DNA of 64,000 nt, from positions 124,001 through 188,000 of the forward strand of contig NZ_JAMXMV010000007.1 of the NCBI RefSeq assembly GCF_024055715.1, in the 5' to 3' direction. The translations under genes and the position numbers were made by a program. The notes beneath the pieces are model-generated. The model was not told the DNA's origin and did not search any database. It worked only from the letters and a program-made list of their open reading frames with translations. This document shows, one piece after another, positions 28,220 through 37,974 of the stretch (positions are counted from its first letter, which is position 1; the number at the start of each line of letters is the position of its first letter). Origin of the DNA: Actinoallomurus soli (GTDB taxonomy: Bacteria > Actinomycetota > Actinomycetes > Streptosporangiales > Streptosporangiaceae).

Positions 28220-28336
28220 TCACGCGCGTCCCGGTGAATCCGACCGCACCACGCCGACCTCGACACACTCGCCGCCGTTACCCCCGCTGTGGCTGCTCTT
28301 ACGCCACAGGACGACCGTCGATTTCGTAGGACTCAC
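28220..28336 (-). CDS. DUF397 small protein, unusually short (38 aa)
   Basis: Begins with the GTG at 28336, overlapping the XRE regulator stop by 4 bp. The sequence has the DUF397 core WRKSSHSGGNGGECVEV but stops after VVRSDSPGRA, whereas family members normally run 60-75 residues and continue with a VRDSK block and a W-x-x-F tail. It is therefore C-terminally truncated or frameshifted. DUF397 proteins sit beside XRE/DUF5753 regulators and are thought to act as their partners. Whether this short form works is uncertain. Confidence 0.7.
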   Translation of the reverse strand: MSPTKSTVVLWRKSSHSGGNGGECVEVGVVRSDSPGRA

Positions 28337-29181
28337 AGGTACGCCTCCCGCGCTCGGCTCAACAGGTCGAGGGACTCGCCCCGGCTCAGAGCCTCACCCA
28401 TTATCGTCTCGAAATCCACCCCGGCCTTGGAGACCATCTCCTTGCTTCCGGTCAGCTGACCGACGTCACTCGCCTCGGTGTACATCAAGTCGCTCTCCCG
28501 CTCGAAACTGAGCAGGATCAAGTTCCCTACCAGCGCTGCGGGCGTGACCCTGTCGAAGGGCATGATCCGCACCTGAATCCTCGGGGACTGAGCGAGGCCG
28601 ATCAAATGGTCGACCTGATCGACCATGACCTTAGGGCCGCCGACCGGTCGCCGGAGCACGGATTCATCGAGGACGAACCTCGCGATCGGCGGCTTGTCAC
28701 GGGTGAGAATCGTCTGGCGTTCCAGGCGACCTGCCACCCGAGCCTCCAGGGTCTCCCCCGGCGCGGCCGGGTCCATGAGGCCGCGCATGTAGTACTCGAT
28801 CTGGAGAAGGCCCGGGACGACCTGCGGCGCGAAGCAACGAATCCCTACTGCTCTGGCTTCGTAACGCACGTAAGCGTCGAAACCCGGCAGCAGGACACGT
28901 CGTCGGCCGGAACTGCGCAGGTCCTCGTAGATGCGGTGAAAGAGGCCGTCGTCGCGCTCCCAGCCCTCGGTCTTGAAATAGGTGTCCAGGTCGTACGCCA
29001 CCTGCTCGGAGACGGTCTTGTCGGTCTTCTCGAGCTTGTAGATCCACTGCGGACTGCAGCCGAGAGCCTCGGCGAGTCGATTCCTGGACAGACTCGCGTG
29101 CTCACGCAGGCGGCGTAGCTCCCGGCTGAAGTGGGCGCGTAGAGCGTCGATGTCGGTGTCGTACTGCTGAGCGCTGGACAT
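28333..29181 (-). CDS. XRE-family regulator with DUF5753 domain
   Basis: 282 aa from the ATG at 29181 with GGAGGT 5 nt upstream. The N-terminal HTH is LRRLREHASLSRNRLAEALG followed by SPQWIYKLEK. The DUF5753 sensor/effector part starts near VVPGLLQIEYYMRGLM and is typical of the large actinomycete family related to BldB/AbaA-orf regulators. It is coupled to the DUF397 gene. The function of the pair in this strain is unknown. A TGACA-N6-TGTCA dyad at 29264-29279 may be its own operator. Confidence 0.9.
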   Translation of the reverse strand: MSSAQQYDTDIDALRAHFSRELRRLREHASLSRNRLAEALGCSPQWIYKLEKTDKTVSEQVAYDLDTYFKTEGWERDDGLFHRIYEDLRSSGRRRVLLPGFDAYVRYEARAVGIRCFAPQVVPGLLQIEYYMRGLMDPAAPGETLEARVAGRLERQTILTRDKPPIARFVLDESVLRRPVGGPKVMVDQVDHLIGLAQSPRIQVRIMPFDRVTPAALVGNLILLSFERESDLMYTEASDVGQLTGSKEMVSKAGVDFETIMGEALSRGESLDLLSRAREAYL

Positions 29182-29555
29182 GCCGACCTCCCGGTTCGGG
29201 CTACGGAGAGTGGAGCGGTACACCACTCTGATGCACACCGCTTCACAACCAACCGTAATCATTTGACAGCGGATTGTCATTAGAATCCAGGCGTTGGCGG
29301 CTTGAGGCCATCCAGGGCAGAACGTCCTCCAGCATTGACGTCGACATGGACGGGCAAAGGCGGCGAATCGGTCATCGCTCCGGCAACCGCGACGGCAAGG
29401 CGACAACGACGGCGAGCAGGCCGATAACACGCTCCCCAGCCCGTACGCCGGATCGGGCGTCATGCACCCCGTCCACAGTGATGACTCACAGTCGCGGATA
29501 TCCCTGTGTCGCTCAGTGTCTACGGATCTGTCGACACGCTCCGTACACTGCGAGC
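29182..29555. other. 374-bp gene-poor stretch between the XRE gene and the antitoxin
   Basis: No convincing gene. It holds the divergent promoters of the XRE gene and the antitoxin and the dyad TGACA-GCGGAT-TGTCA (29264-29279). It also has GTCGACA-like and TACACT elements near the antitoxin. In-frame extension of the antitoxin upstream to 29274 has no ribosome site and no family support. Confidence 0.6.
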
Positions 29556-29828
29556 ATGGGGACGGTGACCGTGAGAGTCAGCGCCGACACTCGTGACCGC
29601 ATCGCCGCGCTGGCGCGCGAGTCCGGCCGGCCTATGTCCGCCGTCATCGACGAGGCGATGCGCGACTATGAACACAAGAGATTCTTCGGAGATCTCAACC
29701 GGCAGATCGCCGCGACCAGAGCGGACCCCGAGGCATGGGCCGACCACCAAGCGGAGGCCGCCGTCTTCGACAAGGCCGCCGGTGACGGACTGTCAGATCT
29801 CGACGACACCGACTACTCCGCATGGTGA
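29556..29828 (+). CDS. Ribbon-helix-helix antitoxin (MazE/VapB-like), toxin partner degraded
   Basis: 90 aa. The N-terminal ribbon-helix-helix TVTVRVSADTRDRIAALA is followed by an acidic/aromatic tail with RADPEAWADHQAEA, typical of antitoxins paired with actinobacterial MazF/PemK RNases. There is no ribosome site before the ATG. TACACT (29544-29549) lies 6 nt before it, which fits a leaderless mRNA starting at the AUG. The ATG of the former toxin (29822) overlaps the end of this gene as in intact operons, but the toxin is broken. Confidence 0.8.
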   Translation: MGTVTVRVSADTRDRIAALARESGRPMSAVIDEAMRDYEHKRFFGDLNRQIAATRADPEAWADHQAEAAVFDKAAGDGLSDLDDTDYSAW

Positions 29829-30033
29829 ACACCCCGCGACGACGACCACCGAGCGTGGCTGGCGGACCCACGTCGAAGTCGGCACGCACACCGGACTCCG
29901 GCAGACGAGCTGGGGGCTGGTCGAGCAGCTGCGCAGCGCTTCCCCAGTCCGGCTGAGACGCCGGATCGGCGAGGTCGATCCGATGACCATGGAGCGGATC
30001 TGCGTGATCGTCCGGAGGCTTCTGGAGATGTGA
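29822..30033 (+). pseudogene. MazF/PemK-type toxin remnant (internal deletion and frameshift)
   Basis: The frame from the ATG at 29822 starts MVNTPRR, a typical MazF/PemK opening, overlapping the antitoxin stop. It soon runs into unrelated sequence. Another frame over the same bases encodes the usual C-terminal half: TTTTERGWRTHVEV, TGLRQTSWGLVEQLRS and LRRRIGEVDPMTMERI, ending LLEM at 30033. The catalytic N-terminal half (about 45-50 residues) is missing and the two parts are out of frame, so no active RNase can be made. This is inferred by comparing with the family pattern from memory. Confidence 0.65.
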
Positions 30034-30034
30034 G

Positions 30035-30066
30035 ACGGGCCGCCTCCCTCTCGGGAGGCGGCCCGT
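30035..30066. terminator. Bidirectional hairpin between toxin remnant and acnA
   Basis: A perfect 14-bp stem (30035-30048 with 30053-30066) and a 4-nt loop, between convergent genes. Confidence 0.85.
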
Positions 30067-30078
30067 TCGCTCGGGTGG

Positions 30079-32832
<2,754 letters not shown>

Positions 32833-32992
32833 GTCTTCTCCTCCTCTACGCGCTCCCCGAGCCTGCACGCGCTCACCGAGCGCGGTCACCGCTCGTTCGG
32901 CGTACGCGGGGATTCATGGGTGGATACGTCAGGATCCTGCCCCAGCCGCCCGCTTCCGCGCGCACTGAGGCTCGCCTAACTTCGCCGAAATT

Positions 32993-33035
32993 TCTCTCGA
33001 CATCAAGGTATCACGAATATCTCGATATCAAGGTA
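32993..33035. promoter_or_regulatory. Tandem 18-bp imperfect palindromes between acnA and padR
   Basis: TATCTCGATATCAAGGTA (33018-33035) is an imperfect dyad centred on GATATC. TCTCTCGACATCAAGGTA (32993-33010) matches it at 16 of 18 positions exactly 25 bp away. The form resembles 18-bp sites of MarR-family regulators such as TamR, which controls aconitase in Streptomyces (from memory). The sites could act on acnA, on padR, or on both. Confidence 0.6.
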
Positions 33036-33049
33036 TCGACCCTCCCTGC

Positions 33050-33078
33050 TTGACTCCGAGCGTTTCCGATATATCGTT
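33050..33078 (+). promoter_or_regulatory. Likely padR promoter with CGATATATCG dyad
   Basis: TTGACT (33050-33055) and TATCGT (33072-33077) are 16 bp apart. The perfect 10-bp palindrome CGATATATCG (33067-33076) overlaps the -10, a good place for autorepression by the PadR protein encoded just downstream. Confidence 0.5.
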
Positions 33079-33126
33079 CGAGTATCGCGAACGCTCACAG
33101 ATGGTTCTCGGAAGGGAGTACCGAAC

Positions 33127-33729
33127 ATGCACAACGCGACATTCGACTCTCCGTGGCAGGCCTGGGCCGCCGCCGGTCGCCGTGGCGGCCGGGGCGGACG
33201 TGGCGCGGGCAGGCGCGGCGGCCCGTGGGGTCCGCCCTTCGGCCCGTGGGGCGGCCCGCCGCCCTGGGCCGAAGGCAGGACGAAGGCCCGGCGCGGCGAC
33301 GTACGCGCGGCGATCCTGGCCCTGCTCGCCGAGGAGCCGCGCAACGGCTACCAGCTCATCCAGACGATCGAGGAGCGGAGCCACGGCGAGTGGCGGCCGA
33401 GCCCCGGTGCCGTCTACCCCGCCCTGCAACAGCTCACCGACGAGGGGCTGATCGAGGGCGATGAGGGCGAGGGCCGGAAGACGTTCCGCCTCAGCGAGGC
33501 CGGCCGCGCGTACGTCGAGGAGCACCCGGAGGAGGTCAGCGCGCCCTGGGAGGCGATGACCTCGGACGTCCGCGACGACGTACGGGACCTGTTCAAGACG
33601 GCGGCCGGCGCCGGCGGGGCCGTGATGCAGATCGTCCGGACGGGCTCGGAGGCCCAGGTCGCCCAGGCCAAGGAGATCCTGGCGGAGACCCGCCGCCGTC
33701 TTTACCACCTGCTCGCCGAGGACGAGTGA
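33127..33729 (+). CDS. PadR-family transcriptional regulator with Gly/Arg/Pro-rich N-terminal tail
   Basis: 200 aa. The first 55 residues are low-complexity (GRRGGRGGRGAGRRGG and WGPPFGPWGGPPPW). The winged-helix PadR core then begins at RRGDVRAAILALLAEEPRNGYQL, with GEWRPSPGAVYPALQQLTDEGLI. A C-terminal helical dimerisation domain follows (YVEEHPEEVSAPWEAM onward). The ATG at 33127 has GGAAGGGAG upstream. The gene is probably co-transcribed with the DUF1707 gene 36 bp downstream and may repress its own promoter through the CGATATATCG dyad. The basic tail may aid DNA binding. Confidence 0.9.
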   Translation: MHNATFDSPWQAWAAAGRRGGRGGRGAGRRGGPWGPPFGPWGGPPPWAEGRTKARRGDVRAAILALLAEEPRNGYQLIQTIEERSHGEWRPSPGAVYPALQQLTDEGLIEGDEGEGRKTFRLSEAGRAYVEEHPEEVSAPWEAMTSDVRDDVRDLFKTAAGAGGAVMQIVRTGSEAQVAQAKEILAETRRRLYHLLAEDE

Positions 33730-33765
33730 CCCGGCACCGGAGCGAGGACGAAAGTAGGTGAGCCG

Positions 33766-34317
33766 ATGAACGGCGAGCTGCGGATCGGGGACGCGGAGCG
33801 GGACGCCGTGGCGTCGGCCCTGCACGAGCACTTCGCGCAGGGCCGGTTGGATCGGGAGGAGCTGGACGAGCGGCTGTCGGCGGCGCTCGCCGCCAAGACC
33901 GTCGGCGACCTGCGGCAGGTCACCCGGGACCTGCCCGGGAGCCCGGACCCGGACCCGGTCGCGCCCGTGGCCGAGGCGGGCCGGGCGACCCGGTCCCGCC
34001 GGCAGTGGGGCGGCCCGCACTGGGGCGACCCGCGCTGGGACGGTCTCCCCTGGGGCGGGCCGCGGTGGAACGGGCCGCTCGGGGCCGAGCGGTATCGGGA
34101 CGGGCCGCCGTGGGCCGGGCATCCGGCGGCGGGGCGGATGGCGTACCGGGGGCACCCGCGGTTCGCGCCGCGCGCCGGCGTGTTCCTCGTCGCGTTCCTC
34201 GCGGTCGTGGCCCTGACCCGCGGCTGGTTCCTCGTCCCGATGTTCGCCTTCATCTGGTGCGCGATGGCGTTCACCTGGATCCGGCACGGGCGCCGTCGGC
34301 ACCGCCTGAGCAGGTGA
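33766..34317 (+). CDS. DUF1707 membrane protein
   Basis: 183 aa. The N-terminal DUF1707 domain (LRIGDAERDAVASALHEHFAQGRLDREELDERL) is followed by a Pro/Gly/Trp-rich linker with repeated WGGP and WGDP units. Two hydrophobic C-terminal segments (FLVAFLAVVALTRGWFL and PMFAFIWCAMAFTWI) end in a basic tail. DUF1707 proteins are widespread in actinomycetes and poorly understood. Co-occurrence with a PadR regulator suggests control by it. Confidence 0.85.
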   Translation: MNGELRIGDAERDAVASALHEHFAQGRLDREELDERLSAALAAKTVGDLRQVTRDLPGSPDPDPVAPVAEAGRATRSRRQWGGPHWGDPRWDGLPWGGPRWNGPLGAERYRDGPPWAGHPAAGRMAYRGHPRFAPRAGVFLVAFLAVVALTRGWFLVPMFAFIWCAMAFTWIRHGRRRHRLSR

Positions 34318-34339
34318 CCGCGCCGCGAGCGGACGCCGG

Positions 34340-34491
34340 ATGGCAGGGCCCCGGTGAGGGGCCCCGCCGGAGGCGCGTGGCGGGAGCCCGGTCAGGGGCC
34401 CACCCGGAGACGGGTGGCAGGCCCCCGGTCAGGGAAGCCCCGCCGGAGACGGGTGGCGGGCCCCCGGTCAGGGGAGCCCCGCCGGAGACGG
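34340..34491. repeat. Four tandem 37-39-bp GC-rich repeats downstream of the DUF1707 gene
   Basis: Units begin at 34340, 34377, 34414 and 34453 and share the core GTGGCGGG-CCCGGTCAGGGG followed by CCGCCGGAGACGG. The last unit runs into the left arm of the terminator hairpin at 34490. The repeat is non-coding on either strand. Confidence 0.85.
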
Positions 34492-34526
34492 GTGGCGGGG
34501 TCCTCCCTGAGGGGCCCCCGCCACCC
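34490..34526. terminator. Bidirectional hairpin between DUF1707 gene and GH59 gene
   Basis: GGGTGGCGGGG (34490-34500) pairs perfectly with CCCCGCCACCC (34516-34526) across a 15-nt loop. The left arm is the start of a fifth copy of the tandem repeat. Confidence 0.75.
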
Positions 34527-34532
34527 GTGCCG

Positions 34533-36539
34533 TCACTGGGCCGTGACGGCGAACCGGTCGAACTGCGCGTTGATGTACGAGTCCAGCGCCACGCCCGACT
34601 GGCCGTGGCCGTAGGTCGCGTCGGTGACGGCGGCGACCTCCTTGCCGTCGATCAGCGCGCCGACCGCCGTGCCCTGGAAGCGCAGTGCCAGACGGTGCCA
34701 GGTGCCGGTGCCCAGGGCGTCGACCGTTCCCTCGGCGAGGGTCCGGGTCGTGCCGTCGCTCTGGATCACGTACAGGGACCACGCGCCGGTGTCGGACACC
34801 TTGAAGTGGTAGCCGTTCCAGAGGACCAGGTTGGGCTTCTTACGCGGGTCGTGCTGGCCGTTGATCCGGCCGAGCAGCTCGGCCGAGCCGGACTGCTCGA
34901 GCAGGACGTCCGTGCTCGCCTCGTAGTCGGTCCAGGAGGCGTCACCGACCAGGGTGAGCGGTGCCGGCACCTTCGTCCACTTGTTGGGCTGCTGGGTGAT
35001 GACCTGGCGCAGGCACTTGCCGCGGTCGGATCGGCCGGCGCACTTCGCCACCTCGAACGCGCCCTCCATGTCGGAGAAGTACTTCGGGGTGGCGGTCTTC
35101 TTGTAGCCCTCGAAGGAGTCCTCGAACGGCAGCGACAGGGGCTTGGACGCCGGGGTCGCCGGTGCGGTCGCCTCCGGACGGCTCGGGGCGAGGGTGGTCA
35201 GCGTGTAGACGCGCCCGGGTTCCACGGTGAGCCGGTAGGAACCGTCGGCGGCGGGCCGCAGGTCGTCGCCGCGGGCGAACCAGGTCGCCGGGTCGGTCGA
35301 GGAGACCTGGGTCGACACCACGTGCAGCGGTCCGCCGGGCAGTCCCGCGCCGGGACGCAGGCTGATCGTCTGCGGTCCGGTGGCCTCGGTCGTCTCGATG
35401 ACCGTGCTGTAGTCGGGACGCTCGTCCGGCGACCGCAGGGTCACGTACGTGCCGCCGCCGTTCAGGTAGCCGCTCGCCGCGTCGATGTACTGCCAGCCGG
35501 GACGGGCGAACTGCCCGGTCTGGGCGACGGTCCACAGGGTCGGGCCGAGCTCGTAGTGGCCCGTCCACGGCTCGTTGGCCTTCAGGAACCCGCTGCCCGC
35601 GTACTGCACGGTCGGGTACCAGCCGTACGCCGCCGGCCAGTTGATGAACGCCGTCATGCGCCCGTCGACGTACTCATGGTTGATCTCGGCCGCGAGGCGC
35701 GTGCCGCCGGTCATGTAGTCGTTCCAGCCGGACTCGCTGGCGAAGATCGGCTTGCCGAGGCTCAGGGCGTCGGCGGAGCTCGAGCAGTGCACCGCGGTGC
35801 AGGGGTAGTGGATGCCGACGACGTCGACGGCCGCGTTGAAGGCCGGGTCGTTCTTCAGGTCGGTCGCGATCTGCCAGCCCGCGTTATCGGCGGCGACGAG
35901 CTTGACCTTGTCGTACCCCTCGCGCCGCAGCGTGGCCTTCAGGTCGACGTACCACTGGGCGTTCCAGCCCTTCTCGTTCCACCCGCCGAGGTAGTCGATG
36001 TCCAGGTGGTGCCTGCGGGCGCAGCCGAGCCAGTCGGTCAGGTAACCGATGTTGTCCTGGGACCAGAATCCGCCCTTGAACCAGCTGGGCGCGCCCCATT
36101 CGAGGCCGTAGAACCTGATGTCGGGGTTGCGCTTCTTCGCCTCCTCCATCAGCCACCACTCGTACCCGCGGTCGCAGTTCACCTCCCCTGCGGCGCGTTC
36201 GTGGCTCGGCTCGGCGCCGTTGCTGGAGTTGGTGTCGCTGCCGATCTCGACCTTGAGGATGTTCAGCGAGGCGCCGTAGCCGGGCTTGAACAGGTAGTCG
36301 AGGATCTGGCGCTGCTCCCGCTTCGGGTAGTCGACGATCAGCCGAGACGTCCCGCCGCCGCCGCTGATCGCGCCGACGCCCTCGTACACGCGGCCGGTGC
36401 CGGTGGGGTCGACGGTGATCGTCTGTGGTCGGGTCTGCGTGTCGTCCGCGGTCGCGGGCACGGCCAGGCCGGTCAGCAGTGCCGCCGATAGGGCGAGCGC
36501 CGCCATCGGCCCTCGCCGTACCGATCTCCAGAGTCTCAT
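34533..36539 (-). CDS. Secreted GH59 galactosidase (galactocerebrosidase family)
   Basis: 668 aa. The signal peptide ends near AVPATA-DD (about residue 31). The GH59 TIM barrel starts at YEGVGAISGGGGTSRLIVDYP. The acid/base is Glu189 in GGWNEKGWN and the nucleophile Glu269 in FASESGWND. A beta-sandwich follows, and the last 170 residues resemble the lectin-like C-terminal domain of animal GALC. Family members remove galactose from galactosylceramide or cut beta-1,6-galactan. In a soil bacterium plant galactan or glycolipid is plausible. ATG 36539 has AAGGGAG 5 nt upstream. A GTTCGA/TCGAAC dyad at 36608-36623 may control it. Confidence 0.87.
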   Translation of the reverse strand: MRLWRSVRRGPMAALALSAALLTGLAVPATADDTQTRPQTITVDPTGTGRVYEGVGAISGGGGTSRLIVDYPKREQRQILDYLFKPGYGASLNILKVEIGSDTNSSNGAEPSHERAAGEVNCDRGYEWWLMEEAKKRNPDIRFYGLEWGAPSWFKGGFWSQDNIGYLTDWLGCARRHHLDIDYLGGWNEKGWNAQWYVDLKATLRREGYDKVKLVAADNAGWQIATDLKNDPAFNAAVDVVGIHYPCTAVHCSSSADALSLGKPIFASESGWNDYMTGGTRLAAEINHEYVDGRMTAFINWPAAYGWYPTVQYAGSGFLKANEPWTGHYELGPTLWTVAQTGQFARPGWQYIDAASGYLNGGGTYVTLRSPDERPDYSTVIETTEATGPQTISLRPGAGLPGGPLHVVSTQVSSTDPATWFARGDDLRPAADGSYRLTVEPGRVYTLTTLAPSRPEATAPATPASKPLSLPFEDSFEGYKKTATPKYFSDMEGAFEVAKCAGRSDRGKCLRQVITQQPNKWTKVPAPLTLVGDASWTDYEASTDVLLEQSGSAELLGRINGQHDPRKKPNLVLWNGYHFKVSDTGAWSLYVIQSDGTTRTLAEGTVDALGTGTWHRLALRFQGTAVGALIDGKEVAAVTDATYGHGQSGVALDSYINAQFDRFAVTAQ

Positions 36540-36607
36540 CGGACTCCCTTTCTCATCGTCCCCCGAGCATGGGCGGAAAACGGCGTACGGACGCGCCGGC
36601 CAAGGAT

Positions 36608-36623
36608 GTTCGATATCTCGAAC
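36608..36623. promoter_or_regulatory. GTTCGATATCTCGAAC dyad upstream of the GH59 gene
   Basis: Six-bp arms GTTCGA and TCGAAC around TATC, about 70 bp before the GH59 start. It could be the site of the nearby ROK repressor or another regulator. I see no second exact copy. Confidence 0.5.
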
Positions 36624-36751
36624 CACGTCCGAGGAATGCCGGGACAATGGAAGCCTGAGATGACGATCACGTCAAGATCCGGCACGGAGCGCGATCGATC
36701 CGTCGGAGGGACGAAACGCCCGCCGCGGCCTCCCGCCGGCCTGCGGGAGAG

Positions 36752-37969
36752 TCAGGCGGCGAGGCTGGTGAGGACCCCGATCGGGTCCTCCAGGAGCGGC
36801 GCGAAGGCCAGCTCGGCGGCGCCGATCAGCTGGGCGTCCGAGCCCAGCACGGAGGCCGCCATCCGTACCTGCTCGCGCGGTGCCACGAGGGTCGACCGGG
36901 CGACGCTCTCCCGTACGACGTCCTCGGTCAGGGCGAACAGCTCCCCGAGCGGCCCGCCGAGCACGACGATGTCGGGGTTGAAGGTGTTGACGAGCATGCC
37001 GACGCCGATCCCGAGCCAGCGGGCCACCCGCGCGGCGGCCGCCACGGCCTTGGGTTCTCCGGCGGCGACCTCGGCCAGCACCGCACGGTAGACCTCCAGG
37101 CCGCCGCTGGCCGGCCGGCCGGCGGCGATCAGCAGGGACTCCACGCCGGTCTCGGTCTCCAGGCAGCCGACCGAGCCGCACCGGCAGAGCCGTCCGTTCG
37201 GATTGACGCGCAGGTGCCCGATCTCGCCGGCGTATCCGCCGCGGCCGCGCAGCGGTCGCCCGCCGACGAGGATGCCGCCGCCCAGGCCGATCTCCCCGGA
37301 GATCACGACGACGTGCTCGTAGCCGACGGCGGCGCCGCGCCAGTGCTCGGCGAGCGCGCCGAGGTCGGCGTCGTTGGCGAGGAAGGCCGGCAGGTCGAGC
37401 CGCTCCCCCAGCCGGGCGCCGAGGGGCTGGTCGATCCAGCCGAGGTTCGGGGCGAAGCGCAGGAGTCCGTCGTTCAGGCGGACGACGCCGGGAACGGACA
37501 GGCCGACGCCGACGCAGCGGGCGCCGTCCGGCGCCGCCTCCCGGAGGAGGCCGGAGGTCTCGACGATCGCGTCGACCGTCGTGTCGAGGTCGCTCCAGTC
37601 CCGCCCGGGATCGGCCTCGACCCGGTCGAGCACGCGCCCGCCGAGCCCGACCCGCGCCACCACCATGTGCCGGACGCCGAGGTCGACGGCGAGGACGTAG
37701 GAGGCCTCGGGGCGGGGCACCACCTCCAGTGAGGGCCGGCCGGCCCGTCCCCGAGCGCTCGCGGAGCGCTCGAGGACGAGACCCGCGTCGACCAGTTCGC
37801 TGACCAGGTCGCCGATGGTGCTCCGGTTGAGCCCCATCTCCGCGGTCAGCTGGGCCCGGGACCGGCATCCGTGCCGGTGCACCTCCGTCAGGATCGCGCC
37901 CAGATTGTGACGACGCACGTCGTCCTGGGTCGATCCGCGGATGCGCCGCCGTGTCACCGGGCCGCCCAC
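36752..37969 (-). CDS. ROK-family transcriptional repressor (XylR-like)
   Basis: 405 aa. The N-terminal winged helix includes LTAEMGLNRSTIGDLVSELVDAGLV. The ROK sugar-kinase-like domain has the Asp200 motif LANDADLGALAE and the zinc site His252, Cys262, Cys264 and Cys269 (GHLRVNPNGRLCRCGSVGCLE). Such proteins bind a sugar and release DNA. The GTG at 37969 lies 5 bp after the permease stop, so it is the last gene of the ABC transporter operon. The likely effector is the imported pentose or hexose. Confidence 0.9.
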   Translation of the reverse strand: MGGPVTRRRIRGSTQDDVRRHNLGAILTEVHRHGCRSRAQLTAEMGLNRSTIGDLVSELVDAGLVLERSASARGRAGRPSLEVVPRPEASYVLAVDLGVRHMVVARVGLGGRVLDRVEADPGRDWSDLDTTVDAIVETSGLLREAAPDGARCVGVGLSVPGVVRLNDGLLRFAPNLGWIDQPLGARLGERLDLPAFLANDADLGALAEHWRGAAVGYEHVVVISGEIGLGGGILVGGRPLRGRGGYAGEIGHLRVNPNGRLCRCGSVGCLETETGVESLLIAAGRPASGGLEVYRAVLAEVAAGEPKAVAAAARVARWLGIGVGMLVNTFNPDIVVLGGPLGELFALTEDVVRESVARSTLVAPREQVRMAASVLGSDAQLIGAAELAFAPLLEDPIGVLTSLAA

Positions 37970-37974
37970 GGAGC

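Noticed and set aside
29274-29555. Longer start for the antitoxin at 29274
   Set aside because: The extra 94 residues have no family resemblance and no ribosome site; the ribbon-helix-helix starts at 29556.
32964-32982. GAGGCTCGCCTAA as an iron box near acnA
   Set aside because: Only about 11 of 19 positions fit the consensus and the left half is missing, so I do not count it.
34340-34491. Tandem repeats considered as a CRISPR array
   Set aside because: Units are adjacent without unique spacers, and no cas genes are present.
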